Positions 1 through 6,228 are shown, counted from the stretch's first letter. The stretch is DNA of 6,837 nucleotides from Pedobacter sp. UBA1654 (GCA_002320935.1 DCLG01000030.1:49448-56284), one strand, 5' to 3'. Numbers and translations are program-made. The notes: a model not told the origin generated them from the letters alone.

Positions 1-1052
1 CATGCGCTGGATGTACTTCCAGTATTTGGTCCATCTTCGGATGCACCGTAGGAATAATATAGCTCACCTGCTGCATTTCTATTTTGCACGCCCTGGCCAT
101 ATTCATATTGGTAATCTGGCCAGCGTAAGATATCATTGAAGCTGGTGTTTGAATTGAAGCTCAGACCCAGTCCATCTTTTCTAGCTTTACCAGACTTGGT
201 TGTAATGATCAATGCACCGTTATTTGCACGACTACCATATAGTGCAGCAGCAGCTGCACCTTTTAATACCGTTACGGATTCAATGTCATCCGGATTAAGG
301 TCGGAAACACCATTACCAAAATCAATTGGGATATCATTATCACCCCCTGCTGAAACAGCGCCATAAGCATCATTTACGCCAGAAGTAACAATCCCTGATG
401 CCATCGGCACGCCGTCGATCACAATCAGCGCATCGTTACCGTTTGGTTTTAATGAGCGGTCTCCGCGCAGGTTAATCCGTGTACTGTTCAACGGCCCTGA
501 ACCACCCTGCGTTAAGTTTAATCCAGGCACCTTACCCTTCAGCGCATCTGACCAGTTATTGGATGGTGCATCAGAGATACTTTTGCCTTCAACCTTTGTG
601 ATGCTATAACCCAAAGATTTTTCTTCCCGTTTTATGCCCAGGGCAGTTACCACGACTTCATTCAGTTCGTTATCTGCAGCAACAAGTGTAATTACCAAAT
701 TTTGCTGATTGCTGTTTATTACCTGTTTTTGAGCAGAATAGCCGATCATATTAAACGAAAGCTCGGTGCCCTTGGCTACCCTGATGTTGAACTCACCATT
801 TCCGTTTGTAGCTCCAAGTGCTTTACGGTCCTGATTACTGATTGTAACACCCGGAACAGGAGATCCATCCTTTCCATCTTTGACCATTCCTTTTACCGTG
901 ATGATCTCTTGCTGTTGGCTGACCATCACAGGCAGCCCTGAAGCCTGGACGATTAGTGGCAAATGCCCAAAAGTTGCTAATGCTGAAAAGGTGATTAGCC
1001 TTGCGGTTTTATTAAATTGAATAAATCTTTTACTGGTAAATGCTTGCTTCAT
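1..1052 (-). CDS. SusC/RagA-family TonB-linked outer-membrane receptor (N-terminal 350 residues, 3' end outside window)
   Basis: Seen: reading from the ATG at 1052 the frame stays open for 350 codons to the window edge. Residues 15-38 form a signal peptide-like stretch. Residues 51-125 (VKGMVKDGKDGSPVPGVTIS onward) are a carboxypeptidase-regulatory-like beta-sandwich. Residues 130-149 (NEVVVTALGIKREEKSLGYS) are the TonB-box/linker typical of SusC proteins. Residues 160-290 are the plug domain with the family hallmarks VIDGVPM, DLNPDDIESVTVLKG, AALYGSRANNGA and LIITTKSGK. Known: these receptors import a ligand across the outer membrane using TonB energy, usually with a SusD-type lipoprotein encoded just downstream, here out of view; full length is about 1000 residues. 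The substrate cannot be read from this part. Context: it lies downstream of an AztD-like zinc-chaperone gene on the same strand, so a metal or metal-chelate substrate is possible, but a strong terminator lies between them. The start has an A-rich leader and no clear Shine-Dalgarno. Confidence 0.93.
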   Translation of the reverse strand, partial: MKQAFTSKRFIQFNKTARLITFSALATFGHLPLIVQASGLPVMVSQQQEIITVKGMVKDGKDGSPVPGVTISNQDRKALGATNGNGEFNIRVAKGTELSFNMIGYSAQKQVINSNQQNLVITLVAADNELNEVVVTALGIKREEKSLGYSITKVEGKSISDAPSNNWSDALKGKVPGLNLTQGGSGPLNSTRINLRGDRSLKPNGNDALIVIDGVPMASGIVTSGVNDAYGAVSAGGDNDIPIDFGNGVSDLNPDDIESVTVLKGAAAAALYGSRANNGALIITTKSGKARKDGLGLSFNSNTSFNDILRWPDYQYEYGQGVQNRNAAGELYYSYGASEDGPNTGSTSSA

Positions 1053-1104
1053 TATACTTTATAGATCCTGTTTTTGCATTACGAAACCATTTCGCTTTAT
1101 GCCG

Positions 1105-1112
1105 CAAAAATC
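1105..1112 (-). promoter_or_regulatory. Possible -7 element for the SusC gene
   Basis: On the minus strand this reads GATTTTTG, one base off the Bacteroidota TAnnTTTG element, and it would give a leader of roughly 45 nt. No convincing -33 TTG was found at the right distance. Apart from this, the 184-bp gap 1053-1236 holds the terminator of the upstream gene and a short CGAAA-N3-TTTCG dyad at 1082-1094 of doubtful meaning. Confidence 0.25.
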
Positions 1113-1201
1113 CAGTTCTTATATAAAGTGGCTGTTAAAATTGGGTTAACTGTTTCGCGGAGCATTCATCACGTTAGCATTGCATTTATGAACAATTAAA
1201 T

Positions 1202-1228
1202 AAAAACGGCACCGAACTACCGGTGCCG
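1202..1228 (-). terminator. Rho-independent terminator of the AztD-like gene
   Basis: Arms CGGCACCG (1207-1214) and CGGTGCCG (1221-1228) form a perfect 8-bp GC-rich stem with a 6-base loop. Read on the minus strand the stem is followed directly by TTTTTATTT. It starts 9 bases past the stop codon at 1237-1239. It should end most transcripts from the AztD-like gene before the SusC gene, implying that the receptor gene has its own promoter or depends on read-through. Confidence 0.9.
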
Positions 1229-1236
1229 CTTTATAT

Positions 1237-2481
1237 TTAATCGTTGTGACCTGCATTACTTTCAAAACCGAATAAGGTAAGTCTTACCGGTCTTGAGGTA
1301 ACCTTGTGCTTCACGATTCTGCCGAAATCTTTAAGATCAATCTGGTGTACTTCACCTAATGCTGGAACAGCGATGTAGGCGTACGATGAAGTTGATTCCA
1401 GTACCGGTTTATAGGTGTCCGTAGCTTGAACGGCACTGATCACGCTACCTTCTTTTTTAAGGGCTCCTGTTGAGAGATCAAAAATCCGAAGCTTACCATC
1501 AAGGGTCAGTACCATGAGGTTTTTGCCGGCATAATCAACCTTGCATTGAAAAGCATCGCTTCCAGCATAAATCGGCGTTATCTTATTTGCAGCAACATCA
1601 ATCATATAGGCCCCTTTCGATGCCACAAAACCAATGAACTTGTTTGCTGCTTTCGCATAGTAAATGCTTCCCAAACGGAACGCTCCAAATCCTTCAGGAT
1701 TAGGAATGATGCGCTGCTCACCGCTTGCGTTAACCACAAGTACGCCTCCAGCAGCTGCAGTAGCATTTGTATAACCACCGAACACTGCAACCTTTCCGTC
1801 TGTAGCGTTGCCATGGATGGCACCGATCTCAAGATTCGAAGCATGAACCAATTTCCCGGTCTTATCAATAATTTGCACCCGGTTTGGAGAGGCACCCGCT
1901 GTTGCTGTTGTGGTTACCGCATAGTTGCCATTATCAAACTGGGCCATTGCGCCATGATGCGGCAGCAAGCCTGCGTTAATGATGTTAAACTTTGCACCAG
2001 CTTTGTTGAAATCCTGATCATTGGCAACACTAAGGGTACCATCTCCATCATTGAAGATGATGGATTCAGCGCCCTTGCTCTTGAAGTGACTTGGTTTAAT
2101 CCCATTGGAGGAAATGCTGGCCCACTTAGGCTCATTGATCACATCAACATGGTCGACATGGGAAGCCAGCCCACTGTCAAACACTTCTACAAGATTCTGA
2201 CTTTGGTAGAAAACTGCGGCATAGCGGCCCGAGGCGGTACCATAAAGATTAGCCATTGGAAATTTAGCACTAAACTGGTCAACCTTAGCAGAGAAGGGAT
2301 CAATAAGGCTCAGCTGCGTACTTTGTTCATCACTGATCAGCACCCGGACATATTTACTTTCTTTGGTGCTTTCATCAGGAAGCTCCGGTCCTGTGATTTC
2401 TTTATCTTTTTTACATGCCGAGAATGTTGCTGCAACAATAAATAGCAGACTTAACTTTTGAAAGTTTGTTTTGAAGTTCAT
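1237..2481 (-). CDS. AztD-like beta-propeller lipoprotein, probable zinc-binding metallochaperone
   Basis: Seen: 414 residues. A signal peptide with lipobox FSAC puts the lipidated cysteine at C23, followed by KKDKE and a short linker; the rest is made of repeating beta-propeller-like blades. Motifs I recognise from AztD proteins: PSHFKSKG around H132 followed by FNDGDGT (143-149), LPHHGAMAQF with H175-H176, AIHGNATDGKVAVFGG with H223, and a last-blade GEVHQIDL with H379. An HVDHVDV cluster (H108, H111) adds further ligands. Known: AztD of Paracoccus denitrificans is a periplasmic zinc-binding propeller that hands zinc to the AztABC transporter. Inferred: this protein binds zinc at the periplasmic face of a membrane; lipid anchoring differs from the soluble proteobacterial form, and no AztABC genes are in view. 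Neighbours are a His/Cys-rich exported protein and a Fur-family repressor upstream and a SusC receptor downstream. The ATG at 2481 places the signal peptide properly. A generic propeller lipoprotein of unrelated role is the main alternative. Confidence 0.82.
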   Translation of the reverse strand: MNFKTNFQKLSLLFIVAATFSACKKDKEITGPELPDESTKESKYVRVLISDEQSTQLSLIDPFSAKVDQFSAKFPMANLYGTASGRYAAVFYQSQNLVEVFDSGLASHVDHVDVINEPKWASISSNGIKPSHFKSKGAESIIFNDGDGTLSVANDQDFNKAGAKFNIINAGLLPHHGAMAQFDNGNYAVTTTATAGASPNRVQIIDKTGKLVHASNLEIGAIHGNATDGKVAVFGGYTNATAAAGGVLVVNASGEQRIIPNPEGFGAFRLGSIYYAKAANKFIGFVASKGAYMIDVAANKITPIYAGSDAFQCKVDYAGKNLMVLTLDGKLRIFDLSTGALKKEGSVISAVQATDTYKPVLESTSSYAYIAVPALGEVHQIDLKDFGRIVKHKVTSRPVRLTLFGFESNAGHND

Positions 2482-2497
2482 AATTATGATTTAGTGT

Positions 2498-2505
2498 GAA
2501 ATTTA
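2498..2505 (-). promoter_or_regulatory. Possible -7 element for the AztD-like gene
   Basis: The minus strand reads TAAATTTC, matching TAnnTTTG except for the last base, and would give a leader of about 10 nt before the ATG at 2481. No good -33 element was seen. If correct, the hairpins at 2527-2577 lie upstream of the transcript rather than in its leader. Confidence 0.3.
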
Positions 2506-2526
2506 TTCGAATGGAATTATTGGACG

Positions 2527-2577
2527 CAGCGATTCCTCGCTGTATCATGCTTCCCAGCGTACCGTTTTTGGTACGCT
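2527..2577. repeat. Pair of closely spaced perfect hairpins (REP-like or leader structure)
   Basis: Hairpin one has arms CAGCGA (2527-2532) and TCGCTG (2537-2542) with a 4-base loop. Hairpin two has arms AGCGTACC (2556-2563) and GGTACGCT (2570-2577) with a 6-base loop. They are 13 bases apart. Neither is followed by a T-run on either strand, so they are poor terminators. They sit in the 234-bp gap between the small exported-protein gene and the AztD-like gene. The layout resembles paired REP-type palindromes, but only one copy is visible here. The remainder of the gap (2578-2715) shows nothing I can name. Confidence 0.5.
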
Positions 2578-2715
2578 AAACATTTCTAACCTGCGGTCGG
2601 AACATAGGACTAATCAAGACCTTGCATGAATTTCCCGAAGTTGCTGTTGAACTTAAGCGACATACAAGCTAATGGATAGCCTTAGTGGTGTAGGGCTCAG
2701 AAAATGGTAGCTGAA

Positions 2716-3063
2716 TTACTGGGCGATAAAAGACAAAGGCGGGCCTTTATTGGTAAAGCCTTGAAGTGTGAACTTATAAATACCTGCAAAGAAGCCAGGC
2801 AGAATGGTGGTGTAAGTTCGAACAGGCTGGGGGAGGGAATGATCTGTTGGGATCAGGTAGTCCTGCTGTTCATGATGCGACAAAAACGAACAAATCGTAC
2901 ATTTAGCAGATGCAGCTGTAATTTGTTTTTCAGTATGGCTTGTTGGTGCATCATTGTGGTGGGCGTGTACCATCGGTAAAGCAAACACAGATAGCAATAG
3001 CATGACAAGCAATATTGATATTGCTTTATACAGCTGAGTTGAATTCCTGGGTTTGTTTCGCAT
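2716..3063 (-). CDS. Small exported His/Cys-rich protein, DUF2946-like, probable metal-binding
   Basis: Seen: 115 residues from the ATG at 3063. Residues 13-34 are a strong hydrophobic signal segment ending VHA, after which the mature chain would begin HHND. The mature part carries H33, H35, H36, H43, a KCTIC motif (C55, C58), H63-H64 and H75, and ends with NKGPPL. Known: small exported proteins of the DUF2946 type share this plan (signal peptide, His near the junction, CxxC, then a C-terminal RGPP-like tail) and often lie near TonB receptors or metal genes. Inferred: periplasmic or membrane-anchored binding of zinc or copper. Start: an in-frame ATG at 3084 and a TTG at 3111 would lengthen it by 7 or 16 residues, but the former lies inside a perfect dyad (3068-3084), so 3063 fits better as gene start with the operator just before it. 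No Shine-Dalgarno is seen. It heads the minus-strand group, divergent from the Fur-family gene. Confidence 0.75.
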   Translation of the reverse strand: MRNKPRNSTQLYKAISILLVMLLLSVFALPMVHAHHNDAPTSHTEKQITAASAKCTICSFLSHHEQQDYLIPTDHSLPQPVRTYTTILPGFFAGIYKFTLQGFTNKGPPLSFIAQ

Positions 3064-3067
3064 CACA

Positions 3068-3084
3068 ATGCAACAAAGTTGCAT
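3068..3084. promoter_or_regulatory. 17-bp operator-like palindrome before the His/Cys-rich protein gene
   Basis: ATGCAAC-AAA-GTTGCAT is a perfect 7-3-7 inverted repeat ending 4 bases from the ATG at 3063. A -7-like TACTTTTA (3084-3091, minus strand) abuts it, so the dyad would cover the transcription start. Size and form suit a dimeric repressor of the Fur family; the divergent regulator is the obvious candidate. The binding protein is inferred. Confidence 0.6.
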
Positions 3085-3091
3085 AAAAGTA
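3084..3091 (-). promoter_or_regulatory. Probable -7 element for the His/Cys-rich protein gene
   Basis: The minus strand reads TACTTTTA, one base from TAnnTTTG. With a start about 7 bases on, the leader to the ATG at 3063 would be about 14 nt, similar to that predicted for the divergent repressor gene. A -33 element is not convincing. Confidence 0.35.
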
Positions 3092-3165
3092 TTTGTCCCC
3101 GCAATAACCAACTTAAATTTTATAAAAAGAATCTGCGAAGTCCATAGCTGGACATCAAAAGCCCA

Positions 3166-3185
3166 AATGTTATCTTTGTAACATT
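3166..3185. promoter_or_regulatory. Zur/Fur-type operator candidate over the repressor's own promoter
   Basis: AATGTTA (3166-3172) and TAACATT (3179-3185) form a perfect 7-bp inverted repeat with a 6-base spacer. A third half-site TAACAT recurs at 3190-3195, 11 bp after the copy at 3179. The half-site matches that of enterobacterial Zur boxes (TGTTATA-N-TATAACA type), though the spacing is one base longer. The dyad wraps the -7 element, so binding would block transcription; autoregulation is inferred. Confidence 0.6.
3171..3178 (+). promoter_or_regulatory. -7 promoter element of the Fur-family gene
   Basis: TATCTTTG is an exact match to the Bacteroidota TAnnTTTG element. A CTG at 3148-3150, 20 bases upstream, is a partial match to the -33 TTG. 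Transcription would start near 3185, leaving a leader of about 15 nt before the ATG at 3200. Confidence 0.6.
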
Positions 3186-3199
3186 AAATTAACATACGA

Positions 3200-3619
3200 A
3201 TGGCAACAACTCCAGATGAAGTACTTAAAACACATGGGCTAAGAAGTACCCGAAACCGGCATGTGGTTCTTGAGGAATTCAGTCATGCCGACTTTGCCCT
3301 TTCTCAACCGGAATTGGAAAAGCGGCTAAAAGGTGAAATGGATAGAGTTACCCTTTACCGGATACTGAGCTCATTTGAAGAGAAAGGAATACTGCATAGT
3401 ATAGTTGATCAGTTTGGTACAACAAACTATGCAAGCTGCAGCTCCAGCTGCCGTGCGGGACATCATAAAGATCAGCATATTCATTTCAACTGTTTAAACT
3501 GCAGAAAGATTTACTGTCTGCCATCGAATAATCCGCCGGTCGATATCCCTGCTGGCTTTAATGCTGAAAATATTTCGATAATCGCAATCGGCTTGTGTAA
3601 GGCATGCAATTCAAATTAA
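3200..3619 (+). CDS. Fur-family transcriptional repressor, Zur-like
   Basis: Seen: 139 residues, normal Fur length. Residues 1-66 are a winged-helix domain containing DRVTLYRILSSFEEKGIL (48-65), the family's recognition helix and wing entry. Residues 88-106 carry the metal-site segment HHKDQHIHFNCLNC, with H93 and H95. The two CxxC pairs C98/C101 and C133/C136 are the structural zinc site. Extra cysteines C80 and C84 (CSSSC) precede the His cluster. Known: Fur-family proteins bind a metal (iron, zinc, manganese) or sense peroxide and then repress operators with dyad symmetry. Inferred: zinc sensing (Zur), because it is divergent from a His/Cys-rich exported protein and near an AztD-like chaperone, and because its promoter carries TGTTA half-sites. 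Fur or PerR cannot be excluded from sequence alone. Start: the ATG at 3200 follows the -7 element by about 20 bases with no Shine-Dalgarno. It converges on the transporter gene with only 22 bp between stop codons. Confidence 0.93.
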   Translation: MATTPDEVLKTHGLRSTRNRHVVLEEFSHADFALSQPELEKRLKGEMDRVTLYRILSSFEEKGILHSIVDQFGTTNYASCSSSCRAGHHKDQHIHFNCLNCRKIYCLPSNNPPVDIPAGFNAENISIIAIGLCKACNSN

Positions 3620-3641
3620 GGACCTGCATAGATCCCCTTTG

Positions 3642-4550
3642 TTACCCGCCTATAAACAAGGCAGAAAGCGGCGCAACCACCAGCGAAGCAGCAATGGACA
3701 ATACAACCGTTACGGAGAATCGTTCTTCTTCTGTCTTTAAAAATGCAGCGAAAAGAGAAAGGTTAGAGGAAATTGGCAAAAGTGGCATCAGCGCCAGTAG
3801 GATCCTGTCTTTTTCTTCAAGTTGATCTAAAAAAAGGTATTCCATAAAGATGAACAATGCGGTAATCACTGCTGCTGCAGCTGCCCTTGCTGCAAGTAAT
3901 TTACCAATTCCTACAAATGTCCCTTTCGGCACTTTGATGGACTTTATGCTTAACCCAACGATCAACATTCCCCCGGCAGAGACGATCCATCCGGCTACAT
4001 CGAGTGCGCCGGTCAAGGCATCGGGAACTTCGACCGAGAATGCAAGTAAGCTGAATGCAGCGATAAAGGTGTAAATATATGGGCTTTTCAGCACGGAGAA
4101 GAGTGCTTCCCGGACTGAAAGCTTTGTTCGTGAAACATCAAAGTATGCGATCACATTTCCATAAAGCGCTGTGCCCAGATAAACACAGAATAGGCTGCTC
4201 ATGGCCTCTTTCCCGAATATGGCGATAATCAGTGGAGAGCCAAAGAATACAACATTGAAAAAGGTGAATGTGCTTTTTAAATAATGAATGTTTGCGTCTT
4301 TGTCTACGTACTTTTTAAAAAGCCATGCGGGAATGATCATAGCCAGTGCAATGAGAAACGATATGGACGCGATGATGAAAAGCTTATTAACATCAGCTTC
4401 AAGGATGTTGGCAATGACCACAACTGGCAAAAGCAGGTATATGAGTATTTTGCTGATGTAGTCTGTTGAAATGTTTAACCATTTACGCGCCAGGAACCCG
4501 ATTGGGATGAAGGCTATTATGGGCAAGATGTGTTTATAGACTTCAAGCAT
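3642..4550 (-). CDS. AEC-family (auxin efflux carrier type) membrane transporter
   Basis: Seen: 302 residues with about ten hydrophobic segments in two halves separated by a central hydrophilic stretch near residues 140-160. Features of the AEC family include the N-terminal segment MLEVYKHILPIIAFIPIGFL, LLPVVVIANI in the second helix, YLGTALYGNVI in the fourth to fifth segments, GGMLIVGLSIK opening the second half, and LMPLLPISSNLSLFAAFL near the end. Length matches the usual 300-320 residues. Known: bacterial members export or import small organic anions such as malate or malonate, driven by the membrane potential or a proton gradient; many have no known substrate. Context: the ATG lies inside the end of the FAD-protein gene (8-base overlap) and is preceded by AGGAG, so the two are translationally coupled, and the transporter may carry the substrate or product of that enzyme. 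No terminator is evident after the stop codon. Confidence 0.88.
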   Translation of the reverse strand: MLEVYKHILPIIAFIPIGFLARKWLNISTDYISKILIYLLLPVVVIANILEADVNKLFIIASISFLIALAMIIPAWLFKKYVDKDANIHYLKSTFTFFNVVFFGSPLIIAIFGKEAMSSLFCVYLGTALYGNVIAYFDVSRTKLSVREALFSVLKSPYIYTFIAAFSLLAFSVEVPDALTGALDVAGWIVSAGGMLIVGLSIKSIKVPKGTFVGIGKLLAARAAAAAVITALFIFMEYLFLDQLEEKDRILLALMPLLPISSNLSLFAAFLKTEEERFSVTVVLSIAASLVVAPLSALFIGG

Positions 4551-6060
4551 AATGTTCTCCTGTCGCTTTAGTTAACATATGCTTACAAGCTCTTGCCACT
4601 GTTTTCACATTGAACCAAACAGCGTTCACATCGAGTAACATGCCGTTGCAAAGATGGCCTACTGCGTATAGTTGCTCCTGGATGGCCCTATTGCTTACAA
4701 CCTGCATGGTCGTTGGCTCAATTTTGATGCCTCCCGGCTCATAAGCTTCAATGAGGGTTGCCTGGCGAAGATTTTGTATTAGTGTGGATTTCATCTGATC
4801 AATTTTAGTTCCGGGGCCGGTGGCGTTAATGAGGTAGTTAACATGATCGGTGTGCTCAGCGTACTTAACCATAAATTGATTAAGCTGCGGGTCAAATTCT
4901 ACTTGTTTAAAGTCTGGGTGGACAAAGAGCCTTTCTGATTCAAATAGTTGCTGCAAGCGAAGGGCGTTGGCCAATGGCATGCCATGCCGGTTTCTTGTCC
5001 AATAGCCTCCAATCCAGCGCTTGAACTTTTTTTTCTCTTCCACAGATAACCAGTGCCAGATGGTACCAGCTTCATACCGGAGGGCATAAAGAATATTCAT
5101 AAAGGCGTCGCCTCCTGTTTGTGCAATTCTTATATCATCAAGTAAATATTCCCGGGCCGGTTTTTGGGTTCGTCCGGTGTTCTGCCAGTCGATGGTTGTG
5201 CCATTGTAATGTTCGGCCTCTTTCCGAAAAAGGCGGAACAGCTCTGTGACCCGCGGAGACCTAAGCCTGGTTCTTTTAATTTGGTGTGCTGCCGACTGGG
5301 TAAGGAACTTTCGCTCATATTTGGTATCTTCTTTTGACTGTACCCTTGGAAGCATACCATCAGGAGAATATAAGTGGATCGGCCCACGGTGATCATTGTC
5401 CACAAGCGTCATCACGGCATCGATAGCACTCAGACTGGATCCCAAGATGCCAACAGTATCTTCTTTCCCGATACGCTCGAGAATTGGTTGAGAGGGCCAT
5501 GGAAAGTCAATGTAGTTATCAATGCCGAGCAGTTCCGGGTAATTGTCGGGTTTTGGTGTGCCAAGTGCAAGCAGTACATAGGCTGCAGGAATATGCTCGC
5601 CATCATCCAGCAGGATGTTCCAGTAATTATCCGCTCTCACAACATTAATCGCCTGCTTATGAATGATGGTTGGTGCTGCTCCGGATGCCTCAGCAATCTG
5701 ATAGTAATGCTGGAATTGTTCCTGCAGGTAATTACTATATAGTCGCCGGGTGGAATAAGCATCATCAGGGCTTTCAAGTCCTATCGTTTCAGAAGACACT
5801 TCATGTGACCTGGATTTTAGCCATTCACTGTAGTGAGCCGGTTCAGAGGCGTGAATGCCCATAAGATCAGCCTGTGTGTTCAGCAGATGACCCGGCTGAC
5901 TGGTCCCAAATGCCAGTCCTTTACCTATTTCATCTGGCTCTATAAGCGTTATTTTCACTTTATGTTCATGACCGCCCGCTTTCAATTGTACAAAAAGTTC
6001 AATGAAAGCTGCAACGCCGCATGCGCCTCCGCCTATAATGACAATGTGTTCCTTATCCAT
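4543..6060 (-). CDS. FAD/NAD(P)-binding protein, YdhS/COG4529 type (NAD_binding_9)
   Basis: Seen: 505 residues. Residues 6-18 (IVIIGGGACGVAA) are an N-terminal Rossmann FAD-binding motif. Residues 47-64 (GKGLAFGTSQPGHLLNTQ region) are the conserved segment of this family. YVLLALGTPKP (161-171) is the ATG-type FAD motif. GILGSSLSAIDA (204-215) is a second nucleotide-binding loop, presumably for NAD(P)H. LINATGPG (410-417) and LYAVGHLCNGMLLDVNAV (464-481) form the C-terminal flavin-binding closure. Known: the family is distantly related to N-hydroxylating flavin monooxygenases and is mostly uncharacterised; E. coli YdhS is an example. Inferred: a cytoplasmic flavin oxidoreductase; the substrate is unknown. 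It is first in a two-gene unit with an AEC transporter, pointing to a small-molecule acid or amine pathway. The ATG at 6060 has no Shine-Dalgarno; the glycine-rich motif starts at residue 10, as expected for a correct start. Confidence 0.88.
   Translation of the reverse strand: MDKEHIVIIGGGACGVAAFIELFVQLKAGGHEHKVKITLIEPDEIGKGLAFGTSQPGHLLNTQADLMGIHASEPAHYSEWLKSRSHEVSSETIGLESPDDAYSTRRLYSNYLQEQFQHYYQIAEASGAAPTIIHKQAINVVRADNYWNILLDDGEHIPAAYVLLALGTPKPDNYPELLGIDNYIDFPWPSQPILERIGKEDTVGILGSSLSAIDAVMTLVDNDHRGPIHLYSPDGMLPRVQSKEDTKYERKFLTQSAAHQIKRTRLRSPRVTELFRLFRKEAEHYNGTTIDWQNTGRTQKPAREYLLDDIRIAQTGGDAFMNILYALRYEAGTIWHWLSVEEKKKFKRWIGGYWTRNRHGMPLANALRLQQLFESERLFVHPDFKQVEFDPQLNQFMVKYAEHTDHVNYLINATGPGTKIDQMKSTLIQNLRQATLIEAYEPGGIKIEPTTMQVVSNRAIQEQLYAVGHLCNGMLLDVNAVWFNVKTVARACKHMLTKATGEHYA
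4557..4561 (-). promoter_or_regulatory. Shine-Dalgarno of the AEC transporter gene
   Basis: The minus strand reads AGGAG, 6 bases before the ATG at 4550, and lies inside the FAD-protein coding sequence. It supports the overlapping start and is the only clear Shine-Dalgarno among the genes here. The start/stop overlap is ATGCTTGA (4543-4550). Confidence 0.75.
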
Positions 6061-6133
6061 CTGTGTAACTACAACACCGCCGAGCCGATTGTTTGAGAGC
6101 AGGGGCTGTTAAAGCAGTCGTTCTCAGTATTTC

Positions 6134-6141
6134 ACACGTGT
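6134..6141. promoter_or_regulatory. ACACGTGT palindrome in the divergent promoter region
   Basis: An 8-bp perfect palindrome with near-symmetric flanks (TTC on the left, AAA on the right) lies 74 bases before the FAD-protein start. It might be an operator for the FAD/AEC operon, whose promoter I could not place. A looser dyad, TTAATG (6174-6179) and CATTAA (6189-6194), lies nearby. Confidence 0.25.
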
Positions 6142-6220
6142 AAACAGTCCGCTATTATCGTATTAAGCGCTGTTTAATGTATTAATTTCATTAAGGTTCA
6201 AGTAGATACCTCAAAATGTT

Positions 6221-6228
6221 TACTTTTG
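6221..6228 (+). promoter_or_regulatory. -7 promoter element of the CotH-family lipoprotein gene
   Basis: TACTTTTG is an exact TAnnTTTG match, 15 bases before the ATG at 6244, so transcription would start near 6235. The -33 region is weak. A perfect palindrome TTTTGCGCAAAA (6224-6235) overlaps the element and the predicted start site. Confidence 0.55.

Noticed and set aside
136..941. Plus-strand frames at 136-366 and 702-941
   Set aside because: Both run antisense to the SusC receptor, where all domain motifs read on the minus strand.
1546..2445. A 299-codon open frame on the plus strand
   Set aside because: It lies wholly antisense to the AztD-like gene, its product has no recognisable domain and is rich in Cys and Ile runs typical of antisense reading, and no promoter precedes it.
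2643..2700. Hairpin AAGCTA...TAGCCTT after the His/Cys gene as its terminator
   Set aside because: The pairing is short and imperfect and no T-run follows on the minus strand.
2704..2979. A 91-codon plus-strand frame
   Set aside because: It is antisense to the small exported His/Cys protein, which has a clear signal peptide and family-like tail.
3064..3111. Upstream starts for the His/Cys protein (TTG at 3111, ATG at 3084)
   Set aside because: They would place extra Cys-containing residues before the signal peptide and put the perfect dyad inside the coding region; the ATG at 3063 is simpler, though 3084 is not excluded.
3620..3641. Terminator between the convergent repressor and transporter genes
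   Set aside because: The 22-bp gap contains only a very weak GGA...TCC pairing and no stem with a T-run.
5374..5742. A 122-codon plus-strand frame
   Set aside because: It is antisense to the FAD-binding protein gene and resembles no known protein.
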